64,000 bases of DNA from Hyphomicrobium sp. (GTDB lineage Bacteria; Pseudomonadota; Alphaproteobacteria; Rhizobiales; Hyphomicrobiaceae): positions 88,139 through 152,138 of the forward strand of contig JASBTM010000006.1 in assembly GCA_030148425.1 (NCBI GenBank). Direction: 5' to 3'. Positions 9,150 through 17,106 of this stretch are shown here, piece by piece. The first letter of the stretch is position 1; each line of letters begins with the position of its first letter. The notes under the pieces are model-generated. The model searched no databases, had not been told where the DNA came from, and saw only the letters and a program-made list of their open reading frames with translations. Position numbers and translations under genes: made by a program.

Positions 9150-10109
9150 ATGCGCTACGATCAAGATGATAGGGAAAGCTCGAATATCGAGGACCGTCGC
9201 GGCCAAGGCGGCAGCGGTGGTGGTTTCCAGTTTCCTGGTGGCAATGGCATTCAAATTCCCATTGGCCGTGGCGGGTTCAGCATCACGACACTGCTGATCA
9301 TCGGCGCGGCCATGCTGTTCTTCGGCATCAATCCGCTCGACGTGCTGCTCGGACCAAACAGTCAGGTTCAGATGCCGCAACTGCCGCAGACCGAACGGCC
9401 GCAGCGTACGCCGTCGAACATTCCAGGGTTGCCGGGTTCGCAAACGAAGACGGCAGATAATGATGACGCTGAGAAAGCCTTCATCGGTAAGGTGCTCGCG
9501 GATACCGAGGACGTGTGGACCTCGGTTTTCAAGAGCTTCGGCCGCAATTATCCCGATCCGAAAATGGTGATTTACAACGGCTGGACAAAAACGGCGTGCG
9601 GTCAGGGTCAGACAGCGATGGGGCCGTTTTATTGCCCGCTCGATCAAAAGGTCTACATCGACCTTGCGTTCTACGATGAGCTGAAGCGCCGCTTTAACGT
9701 CGCTGGAGATTTCGCGCAGGCTTACGTCGTTGCGCACGAGGTCGGCCATCACGTTCAGAAGCAGCTCGGCATTCTCGACAAGGTGCAGGAGCTGAAGGAG
9801 CGCGCGGGCGACGAAGCGATGGCCAATCAGATTCAGGTTCGCACCGAGCTGCAAGCGGATTGCCTCGCGGGCGTCTGGGCCAATCTCAACGATCAGATGA
9901 AGAAGCGGCTGCAGCCGGGTGACGTCGAAGAGGCGCTCAACGCGGCATCGCAGATCGGCGACGATATGATTCAGAAGCGCATGACTGGGCGGGTCGTACC
10001 CGACGCCTTCACCCACGGAACGGCTGCCCAGCGCGTCCGTTGGTTCAAGGCGGGCCTCGACTCGGGTCGGATGGATGCCTGCGATACCTTCAACACCGCA
10101 AATCCCTGA
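9150..10109 (+). CDS. Neutral zinc metallopeptidase, YpfJ family
   Basis: 319-aa membrane-anchored protein of the YpfJ/DUF2344-like zinc metallopeptidase family. A Gly-rich cytoplasmic head (MRYDQDDRE then GGSGGG) is followed by one transmembrane helix at about residues 45-65 and a periplasmic domain. Zinc-binding HEVGH is at residues 196-200, and the third ligand is probably in the ELQADC segment near 232. Closing features such as QKRMTGRVVPDAFTHGTAAQR match the family. Substrate unknown. A strong bidirectional terminator follows. Confidence 0.9.
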   Translation: MRYDQDDRESSNIEDRRGQGGSGGGFQFPGGNGIQIPIGRGGFSITTLLIIGAAMLFFGINPLDVLLGPNSQVQMPQLPQTERPQRTPSNIPGLPGSQTKTADNDDAEKAFIGKVLADTEDVWTSVFKSFGRNYPDPKMVIYNGWTKTACGQGQTAMGPFYCPLDQKVYIDLAFYDELKRRFNVAGDFAQAYVVAHEVGHHVQKQLGILDKVQELKERAGDEAMANQIQVRTELQADCLAGVWANLNDQMKKRLQPGDVEEALNAASQIGDDMIQKRMTGRVVPDAFTHGTAAQRVRWFKAGLDSGRMDACDTFNTANP

Positions 10110-10147
10110 GGGGACGGGCATTACAAGCGCAAGCTAGTCGCTCAAAT

Positions 10148-10182
10148 AAAAAGGACGGGGATTGCGATCCCCGTCCTTTTTT
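10148..10182. terminator. Bidirectional intrinsic terminator
   Basis: Perfect 10-bp stem GGACGGGGAT / ATCCCCGTCC with a TGCG loop, flanked by an A-run on the left (10148-10152) and six T on the right (10177-10182). It serves both the + strand peptidase gene and the convergent minus-strand gene. Confidence 0.92.
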
Positions 10183-10211
10183 GTTCGGAAGTTCTCTCTC
10201 GGAAACCCGAG

Positions 10212-11027
10212 CTAGAGTTCTTCGCCTTTGTAGTCGCTGACTTTGCAGCTGATATTCTGAGCTGCCAGCGCCTTGCAGATCTTTTTCGCTTCGACCTTCG
10301 ACTTCACCGGGCCTGCAATCAGACCGAAGTTCGGGTTTGATGCCGTTCCGATATCTGCGTAGCGCGCTTTGAGATTGCCCAGCTCTTCCGGATGGATTTG
10401 CGACAGTGCACCCCAGGTCACGCGCAAGCCGTCGACCGACGGATCGGTCGCGATCTGAATGCCGACAGGCTTCGAGGCAGCAGGCTTCACGACCGCCGGA
10501 CCGAACGAGATCGGCGCCCCGTTACTTCCGCTGTTGACGCTTCCCGTCTCGATCGGCGCGCCAACACGTGGTGCGTTGATGATCTTAGGCGGGGGCGGCG
10601 AATCGTTGGTCGTGGCCGTGAACGCGGTGCCCGGTAGACCGGCTGGCATCTGGGCGTGGTCGACCTCGGCTGAAGCCGTGTTCTGCGGCGCCTCGGCCGT
10701 TCGGGCTTTCTCCTCAAGCGCGGAGACTTGCGTGTTGAGCGTCTGCGTCTGGCTGGCCTGAGCCGCGACATCTGCCTTGACGCCGGACATATCGGCTTCG
10801 AGCTTGCTCAGCTCGGATTTCAGGCTTTCCACGTCGGCCGATACCTTCATCACCGTCGTCTCGGTGACGTGCGTGCGTCCGGCAGAGAGATCCGGCAGGA
10901 GGTGGGGGGCGAAAAAGGCGATGCCGAGATATCCGAGACCTGCGGCGCCGAGTATGGCCCAGGCCACCGAATTCGACTGCGGATTAGCTTTCCTGCTTAC
11001 GGGCTTTTCGATTGCAGGCTTCGTCAT
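10212..11027 (-). CDS. Membrane-anchored coiled-coil protein with SPOR-like C-terminus
   Basis: 271-aa protein with one transmembrane helix at about residues 21-41 after a basic cytosolic head, a heptad-rich coiled coil at about 55-105, a Pro/Ala/Ser linker, and a C-terminal domain (about 190-271). The sequence pattern of that domain (NFGLIAGPVKSKVEAKKIC, then a Cys pair) resembles a SPOR-type peptidoglycan-binding fold. The ATG at 11027 is preferred because the upstream in-frame extension lacks protein character. Likely a cell-envelope protein; the precise role is unknown. Confidence 0.72.
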   Translation of the reverse strand: MTKPAIEKPVSRKANPQSNSVAWAILGAAGLGYLGIAFFAPHLLPDLSAGRTHVTETTVMKVSADVESLKSELSKLEADMSGVKADVAAQASQTQTLNTQVSALEEKARTAEAPQNTASAEVDHAQMPAGLPGTAFTATTNDSPPPPKIINAPRVGAPIETGSVNSGSNGAPISFGPAVVKPAASKPVGIQIATDPSVDGLRVTWGALSQIHPEELGNLKARYADIGTASNPNFGLIAGPVKSKVEAKKICKALAAQNISCKVSDYKGEEL

Positions 11028-11357
11028 GGCGTCTGTCGTCCTACTGACTAACGGGTGCTCCGCGAGCGGACTGACCCGAATCATTTTCACTGTGTGACCG
11101 AGGTTGGGTGGGTCTTGCGTCTGCCGCAATGGCGTGGAACGCGGCGAATGCGCGAACCTGTGGACGGAGGCCGAGATGCTGCAAGTTGGCTATCTGCCAG
11201 TAACTTCTCGGCAAAGACGTTGTCGCAAGCTTCGCGGTAGCGGGATGCGCCCCTTGCGGCCGATAGAGTGCAGGCGGTATGGCAGGACACGCCGCTGGAG
11301 GGCGCGGGCCGTTCGCCAGCAAACTCCGGCTCTGTCGCAAATGCTACAAGGTCATCC
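11028..11357. other. Divergent intergenic region upstream of glmU
   Basis: 330 nt between two divergent genes. No RNA gene, repeat or supported small ORF was found; it should hold both promoters. Confidence 0.4.
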
Positions 11358-12716
11358 ATGAGTTCTCGGCCCTGTCTGTTCGTTGTGCTCGCCGCTGGCA
11401 AGGGCACGCGCATGAAGTCGGCGCTGCCGAAGGTGCTGCATAAGATTGCCGGGCAGTCGATGCTGGCGCACGTGCTGCAAGCGGCATCGCAAGCGGGCGG
11501 GCAGATCGCCATCGTCGCGGCGCCCGAAAGTGAAGCGGTCGCGGCAGAGGCACTCCGCGTCGCGCCGGGGGCTAAGGTTTTCGAGCAGGTGCAGCAGCGG
11601 GGAACGGCGGACGCGGTGTTGGCCGCGAAGCCAGCGCTGGAAGAGCATTCCGGCAGCGATGTCGTCGTTCTTTTCGCCGACACGCCGCTTGTTGGCCCGG
11701 ATGTGCTCGCTCGGCTCAGAGGGGCGCTCGATGGCGGCGCGGGAATAGCGGTTCTCGGGTTTCGTCCGGAAGATCCAACCGGCTACGGCCGCCTTCTGCT
11801 GGACGGTGACGGCGTGTTGACGGCGATCCGCGAGGACAAGGATGCGAGCACTGCCGAAAAACAGATCGACCTCTGCAACTCTGGCGTTATGGCGTTCCGC
11901 GTGCCGGACGTCGCGAGTTTGCTATCGCGGATCGGCAATGCGAATGCCAAAGGCGAATTCTATCTGACGGATGCCGTCGCTGTCGGCCGCGAAGCCGGCG
12001 CCAAGGCGACTGTCGTCCAATGCGACGCCGACGATGTTCTCGGCATCAACACACAGGAACAATTGGCGGCGGCCGAGGCTGTCTGGCAGTCGCGGGCGAG
12101 ATCCCTTGCGATGGCCAACGGCGTGACGATGATCGCGCCCGACACCGTATGGATGAGCTTCGATACGAAGATCGCGGCCGAAGTGACAATTGAGCCGAAT
12201 GTGTTCTTTGGTCCCGGCGTGACGGTGGAATCCGGCGCCCGCATCATGGGCTTCAGCCATATCGAAGGCGCAACGATTGGCGCGGGAGCCCGGGTGGGTC
12301 CGTTCGCGCGGCTGCGTCCGGGCGCGCGCCTCGGCGCTAACGTCCATATCGGCAACTACGTCGAAGTGAAAAACGTCACGCTCGGCGAGGGAGCGAAAGC
12401 CAATCACCTGTCCTATCTCGGCGATGGCAGCGTCGGCGCGGGTGCGAACATCGGCGCGGGCACGATTTTCTGCAATTACGACGGCTTCAACAAGGCGAAG
12501 ACCGAAGTCGGGGAGGGCGCCTTCGTCGGATCGAATTCGTCGCTGGTTGCGCCGGTCAAGATCGGGAGCGGGGCCTACATCGGCTCTGGCAGCGTCATCA
12601 CGAAGGACGTGAGCCCCGGGGCTCTGGCGTTGGAGCGCAGCAGCCAGGACGAGCGGCCGGGATGGGCGGACAAGTTCCGCATCATGATGTCTCGTCGTAA
12701 AGCCGCCGAAAAATAA
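11358..12716 (+). CDS. glmU: Bifunctional UDP-GlcNAc pyrophosphorylase / GlcN-1-P acetyltransferase GlmU
   Basis: 452-aa enzyme making UDP-GlcNAc for peptidoglycan and LPS. The N-terminal uridyltransferase starts with LAAGKGTRMKSALPKVLH (residues 10-27), where GxGTRM and the Lys bind UTP. The C-terminal half (from about 250) is a left-handed beta helix of hexapeptide repeats, with acetyltransferase residues in the NYVEVKN and YDGFNK segments. The ATG at 11358 has AAGG nine nt upstream; the open frame continues further 5' without coding character. Followed 130 nt later by glmS, a natural pathway pairing. Confidence 0.97.
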   Translation: MSSRPCLFVVLAAGKGTRMKSALPKVLHKIAGQSMLAHVLQAASQAGGQIAIVAAPESEAVAAEALRVAPGAKVFEQVQQRGTADAVLAAKPALEEHSGSDVVVLFADTPLVGPDVLARLRGALDGGAGIAVLGFRPEDPTGYGRLLLDGDGVLTAIREDKDASTAEKQIDLCNSGVMAFRVPDVASLLSRIGNANAKGEFYLTDAVAVGREAGAKATVVQCDADDVLGINTQEQLAAAEAVWQSRARSLAMANGVTMIAPDTVWMSFDTKIAAEVTIEPNVFFGPGVTVESGARIMGFSHIEGATIGAGARVGPFARLRPGARLGANVHIGNYVEVKNVTLGEGAKANHLSYLGDGSVGAGANIGAGTIFCNYDGFNKAKTEVGEGAFVGSNSSLVAPVKIGSGAYIGSGSVITKDVSPGALALERSSQDERPGWADKFRIMMSRRKAAEK

Positions 12717-12846
12717 TAACTGTTAACCAAGTCTTGCGTTTTCGCCCCGGTGGGCGTGCGCGGCTTTGAAATATTCTGTGATTTGAGAAGATCCTTAACC
12801 GGCTTCATCGTCGGATTGGGGGAAGCGAATTTGGGGGACCGGCCCA

Positions 12847-14667
12847 ATGTGTGGGATCGTCGGAATACTCGGAAAAACGCCCGTTTCGACCAATCTGGTC
12901 GATGCGCTGAGGCGGCTCGAATACCGAGGATATGATTCGGCTGGCATCGCCACGATCGAGGGGCCGGGGATCGAGCGCCGTCGCGCCGAAGGTAAACTTC
13001 GCAATCTCGAAAAGCGCCTGATCGCGGAGCCGCTCGGCGGCCATACCGGCATCGGCCATACGCGCTGGGCGACCCACGGACGGCCGACGGAGCGCAACGC
13101 CCACCCGCACATGACGGCGAAGGTCTCGGTTGTCCATAATGGCATCATCGAGAATTTCCGGGAGCTGCGCCTGCAGCTCGAGGCCAAGGGCCACAAGTTC
13201 GAGACCGATACCGACACGGAAGCCGTCGTCCATTTGATCACCGATGAGATGGACCGCGGTGCGAAGCCGGTTGCAGCGGTTCAGAGCGCGCTGCAGCACC
13301 TGCAGGGAGCCTTTGCGCTCGGCATCATTTTCGCGGGCGAAGACGATTTGATGATTGCGGCCCGCAAGGGCTCGCCGTTAGCGATCGGGCATGGATCGGG
13401 AGAAATGTATCTCGGCTCCGACGCCATCGCCCTTGCGCCTTTTACCGATGCCATCACGTATCTTGAGGAAGGCGACTGGGCGGTTCTTCGCCGTTCGGGC
13501 GCGGAGATCTTCAATCTCGACGGTGTCCGCGTCGAGCGGCCACTCGTCAAAGCTGTTGCGAGTGCTCTGTTGATCGACAAGGGCAACTATCGCCACTTTA
13601 TGGCGAAGGAGATCCACGAGCAGCCGGAGGTGATTTCGCACACGCTGGCGAATTATCTCGACATGACCGAAGCGCGCGTCCGCTTCCCCGATCTGGGCGT
13701 CGATCTGTCGAAGATCAGCCGCGTGACGATCTCAGCGTGCGGCACAGCTTATTATGCGGGCCTCGTCGCAAAGTACTGGATCGAGCGGTTTGCGCGCGTG
13801 CCCGTCGATATCGATGTCGCGTCCGAGATGCGTTATCGCGAGGCGCCGATGCCGGAGAATGGCTTGGCGGTCTTCGTATCGCAATCGGGCGAGACCGCCG
13901 ACACGCTCGCGACGCTCCGTTACGCGAAGGCGAACGGTCAACGCATCGCCTCTATCGTCAACGTCCGAACGTCGACGATCGCGCGCGAATCACATGCCGC
14001 GTTGCCGACGTTGGCTGGCCCCGAAATCGGCGTCGCGTCGACGAAAGCCTTCACCTGCCAGCTTTCCGTTCTGGCCTGCCTCGCCCTTGCCATCGCCCGC
14101 GCGCGAAACGCAATCTCGGTCGAGCAGGAGATGGCGCTGGTGAAATCGCTGATGGAAGTGCCCCGCCATGTCGCCTCGATCCTGAAAAGCGATGAAGCCT
14201 TTGTCGCCGTCGCTCATGAACTCGCGAAGGCTGATGACGTGCTTTATCTCGGCCGCGGGTCGAGCTTCCCCATCGCGCTCGAGGGCGCGCTCAAGCTCAA
14301 GGAAATTTCCTATATCCACGCCGAGGGTTATGCAGCGGGCGAGCTGAAGCACGGGCCCATCGCGCTGATCGACGAATCCGTTCCGGTCGTTGTGGTTGCA
14401 CCAGAGGATGAGCTGTTCGAGAAAACCGTCTCGAACCTGCAGGAGGTCGCCGCGCGGGGAGGTCAGGTCATCCTGATATCCGATGCATCCCCGGAAAAAG
14501 CTGGTTGTAAGCTCGCCGCCCACATCCAAATGCCGAAGGTCGATCCCTTTGTTACGCCGATGCTCTATGCTGTCCCGACTCAGCTTGTCGCCTACCAGAC
14601 GGCGGTCTTGATGGGCACCGACGTGGATCAGCCGAGAAATCTGGCGAAATCCGTTACGGTGGAGTAA
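12847..14667 (+). CDS. glmS: Glutamine--fructose-6-phosphate aminotransferase (isomerizing) GlmS
   Basis: 606-aa enzyme forming glucosamine-6-phosphate, the first step toward UDP-GlcNAc. After Met removal the catalytic Cys is N-terminal (MCGIVGILG). The glutaminase domain runs to about residue 230, and two SIS domains follow: one with SACGTAYYAG and SQSGETADT motifs, the other with GRGSSFPIALEGALKLKE. The C-terminal PRNLAKSVTVE ending is canonical. A GGGGG run lies upstream of the start. No glmS ribozyme is visible in the 130-nt leader, consistent with a Gram-negative host. Confidence 0.97.
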   Translation: MCGIVGILGKTPVSTNLVDALRRLEYRGYDSAGIATIEGPGIERRRAEGKLRNLEKRLIAEPLGGHTGIGHTRWATHGRPTERNAHPHMTAKVSVVHNGIIENFRELRLQLEAKGHKFETDTDTEAVVHLITDEMDRGAKPVAAVQSALQHLQGAFALGIIFAGEDDLMIAARKGSPLAIGHGSGEMYLGSDAIALAPFTDAITYLEEGDWAVLRRSGAEIFNLDGVRVERPLVKAVASALLIDKGNYRHFMAKEIHEQPEVISHTLANYLDMTEARVRFPDLGVDLSKISRVTISACGTAYYAGLVAKYWIERFARVPVDIDVASEMRYREAPMPENGLAVFVSQSGETADTLATLRYAKANGQRIASIVNVRTSTIARESHAALPTLAGPEIGVASTKAFTCQLSVLACLALAIARARNAISVEQEMALVKSLMEVPRHVASILKSDEAFVAVAHELAKADDVLYLGRGSSFPIALEGALKLKEISYIHAEGYAAGELKHGPIALIDESVPVVVVAPEDELFEKTVSNLQEVAARGGQVILISDASPEKAGCKLAAHIQMPKVDPFVTPMLYAVPTQLVAYQTAVLMGTDVDQPRNLAKSVTVE

Positions 14668-14785
14668 CAAAATATCCGGTGGCTAGAGGGGAGGGGCCCT
14701 CAATTCGCCTCGTTCCGCTGTTTGCAATAGCGCGAAGGGAGAGTTGCCGCCCAATAAGAGCGTGACCAAGGGGAAGGTAACGTAC

Positions 14786-16153
14786 ATGACGCTATTCCAA
14801 GTGCTCGCGCGCCGTACGGCGCTCGCTGCCACTGTGGCGTGCGTATTCGTAAGCGCCACCTGTCCGGCATTTGCCGCGGCTCACAAAACGAAGGCGGGAG
14901 CTCAGTCAGCAGGGCCTGCCGGGCCTGGAGCACCGGCCGCGAACGGCAATGCAGCCGAAGAGCAGCAGAAGGCCCAATTGGCCGACGCTGCGCGCAAAGC
15001 CTACGACGCCGGTCTCAAGGAATATGCCGCCGGTCGCAATCCATCCGCCATCCAGCAACTGACAACGGCCGTGAAATCGGGTGTGCTGAAGCCGTCGGAG
15101 ATGGCCAAAGCGCTCTACACGCGCGGGCTCGCCTACAAAAAGGACAATAAGCCCGGTCAGGCGATTTCGGATTTGACGAGCGCGATCTGGCTTAAAAACG
15201 GCCTGAGCCCCGCGGAGCAGAAGGCCGCGATCAACGAACGCTCCGAAGCTTATCAGATGGCCGGTCTTCAGGACACGGGCAGCACGCCGGACCAGCGTGC
15301 CATCGGCACGCCGGCGGCATCGGCCGCAGCGAGCGCGCCTGCTACCGCCAATGTCGTGGCCAATCCGGCCCCAGGACCGGACTCCGGCTCGGCCGGATTA
15401 TCGGCCGGAGCAATCGCCGAAGCGGCGGGCGCTCAAAAGTCGGCGGCGGGAACATCCGCAACGGTTACATCGACCGCGAGCAAGTCAGTCGATGGCGAAT
15501 CAACACTCCAATCAGTGGCGTCTTCCGGAGTGGCAAGCAGCGAAGCCAAGCCGGCCTCGTCGGGACTGTCGGGCTTTTTCGGTTGGGGACAGTCATCCGA
15601 AGCCGCAGCGCCTCCGCAGCCGCAGCCTGCTCCGAGTGGTGGCTCGTCTATTACTCAGACCGTGACGAACATTCCCGGCAACGTCTCCGGCTTTTTCTCG
15701 AATATGTTCGGTGGCGGCACGCAGGCTCCCGCTCCGGCCACGCAGGCGATTGCCGTTACGACGGCTTCAACCACGGCTTCGGCGCCGGAGACGTCGAGCT
15801 GGAGCAGCGACACCGCGGTTGCCGCACACGCGCAGCATCAGGTCGTCAAAGCCGAGAAGGCTAATTACGCGCCTGAGCCAAAGCCGAAGGCGGCGGCGCT
15901 CAAGGGAAAGTTCAAGATTCATATCGCGGCGCTGCGGTCGAAAGCCGAGGCTGAAGCGCTGGCGCAAAAGCTCGTCACGGAGCACGGCAGCGAGCTTGGC
16001 AATCATGTGCCCGCGGTCGACGAAGCTGTCATCGGCAGCATGGGGACTTTCTACCGGGTTCGCATCGGCGGCTATGCCTCACAAGATGAACCACGTGGTC
16101 TCTGCAACAAATTCAGAAGCAGTGGCCTTGACTGTCTGGTCGTGACAAACTGA
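14786..16153 (+). CDS. Exported TPR and SPOR domain protein
   Basis: 455-aa exported protein. A signal peptide spans residues 1-31 (cleavage near AFA-AA). A TPR-like region at about 65-170 (AYDAGLKEYAAGRN, then ALYTRGLAYKKDN) is followed by a long Ala/Ser/Pro-rich low-complexity linker and a C-terminal SPOR domain at about 375-455. The SPOR domain contains FKIHIAALRSKAEAEALAQKL and FYRVRIGGYASQDE. SPOR domains bind denuded glycan strands, so a role in division or envelope maintenance is likely. The ATG at 14786 follows AAGGGGAAGG. Position after glmS fits a cell-wall theme. Confidence 0.85.
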   Translation: MTLFQVLARRTALAATVACVFVSATCPAFAAAHKTKAGAQSAGPAGPGAPAANGNAAEEQQKAQLADAARKAYDAGLKEYAAGRNPSAIQQLTTAVKSGVLKPSEMAKALYTRGLAYKKDNKPGQAISDLTSAIWLKNGLSPAEQKAAINERSEAYQMAGLQDTGSTPDQRAIGTPAASAAASAPATANVVANPAPGPDSGSAGLSAGAIAEAAGAQKSAAGTSATVTSTASKSVDGESTLQSVASSGVASSEAKPASSGLSGFFGWGQSSEAAAPPQPQPAPSGGSSITQTVTNIPGNVSGFFSNMFGGGTQAPAPATQAIAVTTASTTASAPETSSWSSDTAVAAHAQHQVVKAEKANYAPEPKPKAAALKGKFKIHIAALRSKAEAEALAQKLVTEHGSELGNHVPAVDEAVIGSMGTFYRVRIGGYASQDEPRGLCNKFRSSGLDCLVVTN

Positions 16154-16197
16154 GTGAGGCCCGCCTTCCGTCGGGCACGATGCTCGAGTAGGAGAGT

Positions 16198-17025
16198 ATG
16201 GTTCCTCCCCCGGTTGATCCTGAGTTCGATCCCCGGCGCGGCCCGGGCGTTACCCCGTCAGACGCGCAATTGACAGCGGGCCTCAAGCGGCTTGCAAGCA
16301 ACGGCGGAAAACCAGGCTGGCGCCTCGGATCCCGAATCCGAAATGCTTTTCTGACCGGCCTCGTTATCGTGGGGCCTGTCACGATCACGATCTGGCTGAT
16401 GTGGGGCGTGATCCATTGGATCGACGCCTGGATCAAACCGCTTCTTCCGACGTCGTTCAATCCCGATACCTATTTGCCGTTCCCCGTGCCTGGGTTGGGT
16501 CTGGTGATTGCCGTCGCCGGTTTGACCGTGATCGGCGCGTTGGCCGCGAACTTGCTTGGCCGCGCGCTTGTTTCATCCGGCGAACTGATGATGTCGCGGA
16601 CGCCGATCGTCCGGAACGTCTACGGCGCGCTGAAGCAGATTTTCGAGAGCGTGATCTCGACAACGGGATCGAACCAGAGCTTCCAAAAAGTGGGAATGAT
16701 CGAGTTCCCCTCGAAGGAGATCTGGAGCCTCGTCTTCGTAACGGGCGAGACGACGGGCGAGATCAAGGACGTGCGGCCGGGAGGCGAGGCCGATCTGCTG
16801 ACGGTCTTCATGCCGACCGGCATCGTGCCGCCGACGGGGTTCATCTGTTTCGTGCCGCGTGCCAACGTCGTGTTTCTCAGCATGACGGTGGAGGAAGCCG
16901 CGAAGATCATCCTATCCGGCGGCATCGTCATGCCGAACACGGAGCAGGAGAAGATGAAGCTGTTGGCCGAGGCGGCGAAAAAAAAGTCGCGGTTTCGACG
17001 CAGCAGTGACCAGCCTGCAGCTTAG
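16198..17025 (+). CDS. DUF502 family membrane protein
   Basis: 275-aa DUF502 protein with two membrane helices (about residues 50-72 and 92-115). A conserved soluble domain follows, containing the family signature around SRTPIVRNVYGALKQ and a VRPGGEADLLTVFMPT segment. The function is not established; plant and bacterial members are described only as membrane proteins. A clear GGAGAG precedes the ATG. It lies 44 nt after the SPOR gene, so cotranscription is plausible. Confidence 0.9.
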   Translation: MVPPPVDPEFDPRRGPGVTPSDAQLTAGLKRLASNGGKPGWRLGSRIRNAFLTGLVIVGPVTITIWLMWGVIHWIDAWIKPLLPTSFNPDTYLPFPVPGLGLVIAVAGLTVIGALAANLLGRALVSSGELMMSRTPIVRNVYGALKQIFESVISTTGSNQSFQKVGMIEFPSKEIWSLVFVTGETTGEIKDVRPGGEADLLTVFMPTGIVPPTGFICFVPRANVVFLSMTVEEAAKIILSGGIVMPNTEQEKMKLLAEAAKKKSRFRRSSDQPAA

Positions 17026-17046
17026 GTGTTCAGAATACACCCAGTC

Positions 17047-17092
17047 GTCATCCTCGACCGAATGAGCAAAGCGAATGATGGTCGGGGATCCA
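17047..17092. repeat. GTCAT-type palindromic repeat, partial
   Basis: Starts GTCATCCTCGACCG and pairs with a downstream GGTCGGGGAT, forming a hairpin between the convergent DUF502 and recG genes. It matches the left end of the repeat family seen at 23209, 27958 and 42370. Confidence 0.6.
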
Positions 17093-17106
17093 GCACAAAG
17101 ATGATG

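Noticed and set aside
12717..12846. glmS ribozyme in the glmS leader
   Set aside because: The 130-nt gap is short and shows no ribozyme-like core; the element is confined mainly to Gram-positive bacteria.
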